Below are positions 43,376 to 47,313 of a stretch of 47,313 nt of DNA, piece by piece. Origin of the DNA: a virus. Each line of letters opens with the position of its first letter. Within the stretch, counting starts at the first letter, position 1. The position numbers and the translations under genes are program-made. Under the pieces are notes generated by a model. It was given only the letters and a program-made list of their open reading frames with translations. It searched no databases and was not told the DNA's origin. The stretch is taken from IMG/VR virus record IMGVR_UViG_3300043015_001032, positions 1 through 47,313 of that record; one strand, written 5' to 3'.

Positions 43376-44230
43376 ATGAAATTAGTAGTTTGCGGTTGTA
43401 GTTGGAGTAGTATAGACCCTACTTTTCCTAATACAGAATACGGGCATTTTATCTCAGAACACTTTGGTTGGGATTACCAAAATATTGCTCGTGTAGGTGG
43501 TAGCAATTTTGCAATAAGACTACAAATAGACTATGCTGTAAAAAACTTAAATCCTGATTTTATTGTTGTTAATTGGACAACTCCTTGCAGAATAGATTGG
43601 AATCACACCGGAAAGAGATACTTACATCGTGAAGGTTTAAAACAAATGGATTACGATGTAGACAAGTTTTTTGATAACAAAAGATCTCATCCTTGCAAAG
43701 ACTATGACCCTAAAATTATAAGTCAAAGTGTTACAGGTATATACAGTTTAGATAATTTAAATAGAACATACCAACAAGAAAAACAATTTTGGCCTGAATT
43801 AGAACATCATATGAACGAAGAGCAATTCAATGCTTTTAGAAAATATTATCCAGCAATGTACGATGATGAAATTGAATCGCATAAGCAGTATTATATGATG
43901 GAAAGTGCAGTACATCAAATGAATTCAGCAGGTATTAACTATTTGTTTTGTCCAAATACATTCGAATGGAAACAATCTTATCAAGATATTCATAAGATTG
44001 ATCATGAAGCAAGTAAAGATGAAATCTACATATACTATGATTGGGAATTTGTAAATAGTACTAACTTATGTAAGAATGGTATTGCAAATGCTCTAGCATG
44101 GGATTTCGAAACAATGGAAGATCCTGTAAATCATCCTACACATGATCATTGTCATCACTTGTCGGAGTATGCCCAAAAACGTTGGGCAACTGAAGTTGCT
44201 ATACCTCAGATATCAAAAATACTAGACTAG
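43376..44230 (+). CDS. SGNH-like protein with GCSWS motif (paralogue of 41433 gene)
   Basis: A 284-residue protein: 'MKLVVCGCSWSSIDPTFPN', 'IARVGGSNFAIRLQIDYA', 'FIVVNWTTPCRIDWN', 'HYC'-free C-terminus with 'HDHCHHLSEYAQKRWATEV', whose Asp/His pair fits block V. Block I begins at residue 7, so the 43376 ATG must be the start although it lies only 5 bases after a late box and has no ribosome binding site; this is the best evidence for leaderless late mRNAs in the window. Role as for its paralogue: hydrolase or acyltransferase of unknown substrate. The 67 bases that follow, before the convergent minus-strand genes, hold no clear terminator. Confidence 0.6.
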   Translation: MKLVVCGCSWSSIDPTFPNTEYGHFISEHFGWDYQNIARVGGSNFAIRLQIDYAVKNLNPDFIVVNWTTPCRIDWNHTGKRYLHREGLKQMDYDVDKFFDNKRSHPCKDYDPKIISQSVTGIYSLDNLNRTYQQEKQFWPELEHHMNEEQFNAFRKYYPAMYDDEIESHKQYYMMESAVHQMNSAGINYLFCPNTFEWKQSYQDIHKIDHEASKDEIYIYYDWEFVNSTNLCKNGIANALAWDFETMEDPVNHPTHDHCHHLSEYAQKRWATEVAIPQISKILD

Positions 44231-44297
44231 TACTAAGTGATAAAAAATAAAAAGTATTAGGCTAAGATCTACAATAAATTTAAAAATTTTAGGTTTA

Positions 44298-44603
44298 TCA
44301 ATTGACTTCATTGATGTGTTTGCAATTTCCTCTAAACGTATACCCTGGACACGAACATTTACCGTCCTCGATAGTATAAACTTTACCGTTGGAGCCTTGC
44401 ACTTGAATTACATCAGGTGCAAGTTCTTCAGGCCTCTCTCCAATCTTTTCAAACTTACGTCTAGATTTTGAAAATTGTTTGATAGGTGTTTTAAATACCG
44501 TATCATTATGTTGGACAAGTTGTCCTGCACTATTAACGTGATAAACGCCGTTAGCAATTTTATACTTGCCCCAATCTGTTACTTCTTGTAAAATCTCTAT
44601 CAT
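44298..44603 (-). CDS. SWIM zinc-finger-like small protein
   Basis: A 101-residue protein ending 'EDGKCSCPGYTFRGNCKHINEV': C83-x-C85-x8-C94-x-H96 fits the SWIM motif (CxCx(n)CxH). Before it is a basic linker ('KTPIKQFSKSRRKFEKIG') and a beta strand pair. SWIM domains bind DNA or protein; in phages these short versions are of unknown function. AGGAG lies 6 bases before the ATG and a sigma70-like promoter lies upstream, so it is probably made before the late genes. It converges with the island genes. Confidence 0.72.
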   Translation of the reverse strand: MIEILQEVTDWGKYKIANGVYHVNSAGQLVQHNDTVFKTPIKQFSKSRRKFEKIGERPEELAPDVIQVQGSNGKVYTIEDGKCSCPGYTFRGNCKHINEVN

Positions 44604-44623
44604 ATGTTACTCCTAACTATATT

Positions 44624-44651
44624 AGTATAGCAAAAATAACATATTTGTCAA
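44624..44651 (-). promoter_or_regulatory. Sigma70-like promoter for the SWIM-protein gene
   Basis: On the minus strand, TTGACA (44651 down to 44646), a 16-base spacer, then TATACT (44629 down to 44624). The -35 is perfect and the -10 differs from TATAAT at one position. The ATG follows 20 bases after the -10, with AGGAG between. The -35 overlaps the end of the 44648-44980 gene, so the SWIM gene can be expressed independently by host polymerase. Confidence 0.65.
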
Positions 44652-44980
44652 GTATTATCTTTAAAATGTTGACTTAATAATTGGTCAGATTGAGATATTA
44701 TTTTTTCATATACTAGATCTAAATCTAATATAACTTCTAATTTTCTAAATGGCTTAGTAATATTATATTCTTGTAAGGATTGATTTACGTCATTCAAGTG
44801 CAAAGTTTGAACGGGTTCTAAAACTTCAGAACTATTATCTTTATATATTACTGTAATTGTTTCAATAAACTCTGCGGGTATTTCCTCTGTAAAAACTTCA
44901 GTAAGCATTTCTTTAAGAGGTTGCCTACCTTTAGTAGAAGACTTGCCCAAAACTAAAATTCGGGCACGGTCTTCTGTCAT
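44648..44980 (-). CDS. Conserved phage protein of unknown function
   Basis: A 110-residue acidic protein with 'MTEDRARILVLGKSSTKG' at the N-terminus and 'FRKLEVILDLDLVYEKII' near the end. It has no recognised domain; 'GKSSTKG' is not a full P-loop. It starts 1 base after the stop of the upstream gene (both read leftwards), in an operon with the next two genes. Confidence 0.55.
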   Translation of the reverse strand: MTEDRARILVLGKSSTKGRQPLKEMLTEVFTEEIPAEFIETITVIYKDNSSEVLEPVQTLHLNDVNQSLQEYNITKPFRKLEVILDLDLVYEKIISQSDQLLSQHFKDNT

Positions 44981-44981
44981 C

Positions 44982-45599
44982 TTAAGAGTTTTTAGGCGGT
45001 CTGCCTGGTCCTTTCTTTGGCTTTAAAGAAGGATCTAGTTTAAATGCTTCTGCTTTCTTACTTTCTGCTTCAACCATCATTGACTTAGCATCTTGTTCCA
45101 TAAGTTCAGCCTGCATTAAAATATTTTTAGCAACTGCTTGAGGATCATCGCCGTTATCTGTAGTTGCAGTTGTATCTACTGTTTCGTTTAATTGTGGTGC
45201 TGTATCTATACTTACAGGATCTACCTCAGTTTTTAACGGTGGTGTAGTAGAAATTTTTCTTATCTCTTTATTAACTTCATCTAATGAAACCTTATCAGCA
45301 GGTGTAGGTGTTAAGTACACCATATTGGTTCCTACCTTTTGTAATTTTTTAGATAAATGTAAATCATTTAGCATATTACTACCATCAGTAAATTGCCTTC
45401 TAGACAATACATGTGATAAATCATTTGCTTCTTGACCTTCAAGACTTTGAATTACACTCATTAAATCGTCATGTTTTTGATCAGGTAATGAACCTGTTTC
45501 AACAATCAAGCAATTCTCTGGTTCATTTGGTACTTCTCTGAATACAACAACACATGGCTTCTCACCATACTTTCCAACGTGCTTCATTAAATCTGCCAT
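44982..45599 (-). CDS. Conserved phage protein with AT-hook-like C-terminus
   Basis: A 205-residue protein starting 'MADLMKHVGKYGEKPCVVVF'. The N-terminal half is an alpha/beta domain ('NDLSHVLSRRQFTDGSNML'), then a low-complexity Thr/Asp/Pro linker, a helical Ala/Glu/Met segment, and the basic tail 'KPKKGPGRPPKNS', in which GRPPK resembles an AT-hook core. DNA binding is possible. The frame extends to 45677, but I chose the ATG at 45599 because AAGGAG precedes it by a few bases and the extension would lie inside the upstream gene. Confidence 0.6.
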   Translation of the reverse strand: MADLMKHVGKYGEKPCVVVFREVPNEPENCLIVETGSLPDQKHDDLMSVIQSLEGQEANDLSHVLSRRQFTDGSNMLNDLHLSKKLQKVGTNMVYLTPTPADKVSLDEVNKEIRKISTTPPLKTEVDPVSIDTAPQLNETVDTTATTDNGDDPQAVAKNILMQAELMEQDAKSMMVEAESKKAEAFKLDPSLKPKKGPGRPPKNS

Positions 45600-45600
45600 A

Positions 45601-45894
45601 CTATTCTCCTTGAGCAGTTTCCTCTGCTTCATCTGATTCTTGTTGCGCCTTTGCTTCTTCTTGCTGTTGGGCAACAAAACCTAAAAATGCTGTTAATCTA
45701 TCATATACAGCACCTACTTGACTTAGTTCGTTACCTCTAAATGCACCTCTTTGAGTTGCAAGATCTACGATATTAGCAAGTAATTGTAGTTCATTTAAAC
45801 TTACACCGTCTGGTGCAGGTCCCTCAGAAGATTCTGTTTCACCTTCTGGTGCTACTGTATCTTCCATTTCAATATTTGTTTCTTTTTTAGCCAT
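45601..45894 (-). CDS. Conserved T4-like marine phage protein (helical, acidic tail)
   Basis: A 97-residue protein with a central helical block 'SLNELQLLANIVDLATQRG' and 'QVGAVYDRLTAFL', a segment I associate with small proteins of T4-like cyanophages and relatives, flanked by acidic Glu-rich ends. It is first in its operon: AAGGAG lies 5 bases before the ATG and a TAAATA-type box lies upstream. The function is unknown. Confidence 0.62.
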   Translation of the reverse strand: MAKKETNIEMEDTVAPEGETESSEGPAPDGVSLNELQLLANIVDLATQRGAFRGNELSQVGAVYDRLTAFLGFVAQQQEEAKAQQESDEAEETAQGE

Positions 45895-45918
45895 TTTAAC
45901 TCCTTAAAATTATAATAC

Positions 45919-45926
45919 TATTTAAC
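45919..45926 (-). promoter_or_regulatory. T4-type late promoter motif, minus strand
   Basis: GTTAAATA (45926 down to 45919) followed by GTATT, upstream of the 45894 start. Initiation near 45913 gives a leader of about 19 bases containing AAGGAG. It would drive the three-gene operon 45894-44648. Confidence 0.5.
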
Positions 45927-45957
45927 AACTCTTTTAATGATTGTAATAAAAAAGTGG

Positions 45958-46260
45958 TTACTTTTTGATATGATATAGTCCTGCAGATGTATTATAGAAA
46001 CTAATAAAATTTTCTTTATCAATCACACCTTCAAAAAATATTTCCATTCTACGATAGCCGTATACATTTTCAATATCATAATAAACTAAATTTTCTACTG
46101 TCTTATCTAAGTATTCTATAATATCATCTATAAGATGCTCTGATGTTGCTTTATCTTTAGGTTCAACTTTTACCTTATTTTTTAACATACAGATAAACAG
46201 TTCATTACCATTAAGTAATTCCCAATCTTTATAACTTAAAACTTTTGATTCTCTAATCAT
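45958..46260 (-). CDS. Unknown small phage protein
   Basis: A 100-residue soluble protein with a Lys-rich middle ('LKNKVKVEPKDKATSEH'), an acidic helix ('IDDIIEYLDKTVENL') and a C-terminal strand pair ('YGYRRMEIFFEGVID'). No domain is recognised. Its ATG overlaps the end of the VWA gene by 8 bases, so the two are co-translated. Confidence 0.55.
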   Translation of the reverse strand: MIRESKVLSYKDWELLNGNELFICMLKNKVKVEPKDKATSEHLIDDIIEYLDKTVENLVYYDIENVYGYRRMEIFFEGVIDKENFISFYNTSAGLYHIKK

Positions 46261-47313
46261 TTCTAGTGTAAGGTACAGTTATACCGAAAGGTGCTTCTGG
46301 AATATTACCATTGTAACCACCATGTACAATAAACAACGTATCGCAGTAGTTCTCATCACCCCAACTTCCATATGGATAACCGTCTGTAAGCATTATATGT
46401 TTCTTAGGTTGAATGCCTTCTTCCTTCATGTAATCAAACACACAATCAAAGTCGGTGCCGCCACCGCCCATAATTTCATACTCTAAAAATTCATCCATAT
46501 TATATTGTGTAAAACTTTGTGGATTATATACATCTGTGTCAAAACAAAATAAATGAATTTTAAAGTCAGTATACTGATCCATAATGCCTTTAACTTCACT
46601 AAGAAAATCTCTAAGCATATCGTCCATAATCGAACCTGATACGTCCATAGAAATTGCAACATCTATTGTTGTTTCTCTGTCCATACCAGGTAAGTAAAAC
46701 CCTTCGTTAAGTCCTTTTCTACTAGGATTCATCATAGTGTAATCACTTTTAACAACACTCTGAATTTGCATAGCAAGTAATTCTCTCCAGTCAAGTTGCG
46801 GGTTTAATAACTTATCTAGCATACGTTTTACACCACCAGGTAAGTTACCTGCACCAGCCGCCTTTGCAGATTGCATTACAGCATTTTGAAATTCGTCTTT
46901 TGCTTGTTCCTTTTCTTCTTGGGTCATAGGTACAGGGCCACTTTTGCCATCTTCATCGCCACTGCCTCGAGCACCTTGGCCTTCAGTATCGTCACCTTCT
47001 TCTCTATCTAAATGCATATCTAAAGTTTCAATGTTAATTACCCTGCCTTCTTCTTCGGCTTGTTTAAATAGATCAGCATATATTTCTTCTGAAGTCCAGC
47101 CTCTATATTTCCAATCAAAACAAATCTCAACTAATTTAATCTCTTCACCTATCTTACTATCAACTAAGTCTGCATTTATAACATAGTCATTAGCAATATT
47201 CCAAAGCCTAGCATCTCTATCGGCTCGTCTATCAGCATCCATATGATCATATACACAATGTAATACTTCATGTCCTACTAAAAATACCACTTCGCTATCT
47301 GATAATGCGGCAA
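46253..47313 (-). CDS. VWA-like protein with N-terminal metallopeptidase-type HExxH, 5' end outside window
   Basis: The frame is open to the window edge (353 visible residues). Near the start is 'VFLVGHEVLHCVYDH', an HExxH zinc-peptidase motif. The middle is acidic and disordered (Glu/Asp/Gly), followed by 'VKRMLDKLLNPQLDWRELL'. The C-terminal VWA domain shows the MIDAS pattern 'ISMDVSGSI', 'GGGGTDFDCVF' and 'HIMLTDGYPYG'. This is the layout of the DUF2201-type predicted metallopeptidase/VWA-like proteins, which often pair with MoxR-type ATPases and are found in large phages. The role is probably assembly or remodelling; no MoxR gene is in the window. It leads an operon with the 46260 gene. 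Confidence 0.82.
   Translation of the reverse strand, partial: AALSDSEVVFLVGHEVLHCVYDHMDADRRADRDARLWNIANDYVINADLVDSKIGEEIKLVEICFDWKYRGWTSEEIYADLFKQAEEEGRVINIETLDMHLDREEGDDTEGQGARGSGDEDGKSGPVPMTQEEKEQAKDEFQNAVMQSAKAAGAGNLPGGVKRMLDKLLNPQLDWRELLAMQIQSVVKSDYTMMNPSRKGLNEGFYLPGMDRETTIDVAISMDVSGSIMDDMLRDFLSEVKGIMDQYTDFKIHLFCFDTDVYNPQSFTQYNMDEFLEYEIMGGGGTDFDCVFDYMKEEGIQPKKHIMLTDGYPYGSWGDENYCDTLFIVHGGYNGNIPEAPFGITVPYTRND

Noticed and set aside
44231-44297. Possible bidirectional terminator between convergent genes
   Set aside because: The AAATTT-type palindromes are AT-only and lack a stable stem, so no terminator can be supported.
1-47313. tRNA genes, CRISPR arrays, insertion sequences, integrase or attachment sites
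   Set aside because: No gap is long enough for a tRNA with recognisable arms beyond those examined, and no direct-repeat/spacer pattern, transposase or integrase motif was seen.

Overview
The window looks like part of the genome of a marine T4-like (myovirus-type) phage. It is visibly AT-rich and densely packed: genes overlap by a few bases or sit within a few dozen bases of each other, and no gap exceeds 100 bases. The left end carries virion structural genes of the sort found in marine T4-like phages. TAAATA-type late promoters, related to the T4 TATAAATA box, occur repeatedly. The assignment to a pelagiphage or cyanophage relative is inferred from gene content and style; the host cannot be read from the sequence.

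Layout. (1) 1-13052, plus strand: a giant structural protein that begins before the window, a small conserved structural protein, a 1192-residue tail fibre with a peptidase-S74-type chaperone end, and two more fibre or virion proteins, closed by a clear hairpin terminator (13071-13099). (2) 13117-19459: a late-promoter motif, then a translationally coupled run of glycosyltransferase-like proteins, a 2OG-Fe(II) oxygenase-like protein, a DUF1289 protein, small proteins and a membrane protein. (3) 19456-36902: a dense enzyme island with an SDR-like protein, EIGHT radical SAM proteins that all carry an extra cysteine cluster in front of the radical SAM core, a NeuB-like protein, a sulfotransferase-like protein, a nucleotide-sugar dehydrogenase, two SGNH-type proteins and a carbamoyltransferase. 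(4) 36895-44230: a 1107-residue protein made of ten tandem, mostly degenerate copies of a glycosyltransferase-like unit, a methyltransferase-like protein, a P-loop NTPase, two further SGNH-like paralogues, and between them one opposite-strand glycosyltransferase-like gene. (5) 44298-47313, minus strand: a SWIM zinc-finger protein with its own sigma70-like promoter, several conserved phage proteins of unknown role, and a metallopeptidase/VWA protein that runs off the right edge.

How the genes may work together: nearly everything between 13.1 and 44.2 kb can be read as sugar or small-molecule tailoring (sugar-nucleotide oxidation, NeuB-like chemistry, glycosyl, carbamoyl, sulfo and methyl transfer, oxygenase and radical SAM chemistry, SGNH hydrolysis or acyl transfer). 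It lies directly downstream of the tail-fibre block and shares its late-promoter type. My inference is that the island builds or modifies a glycan or other decoration late in infection, on the virion or on the host surface. The two most unusual elements are the eight-member radical SAM series and the ten-repeat glycosyltransferase-like protein. No tRNA, CRISPR array, insertion sequence, integrase or attachment site was seen.
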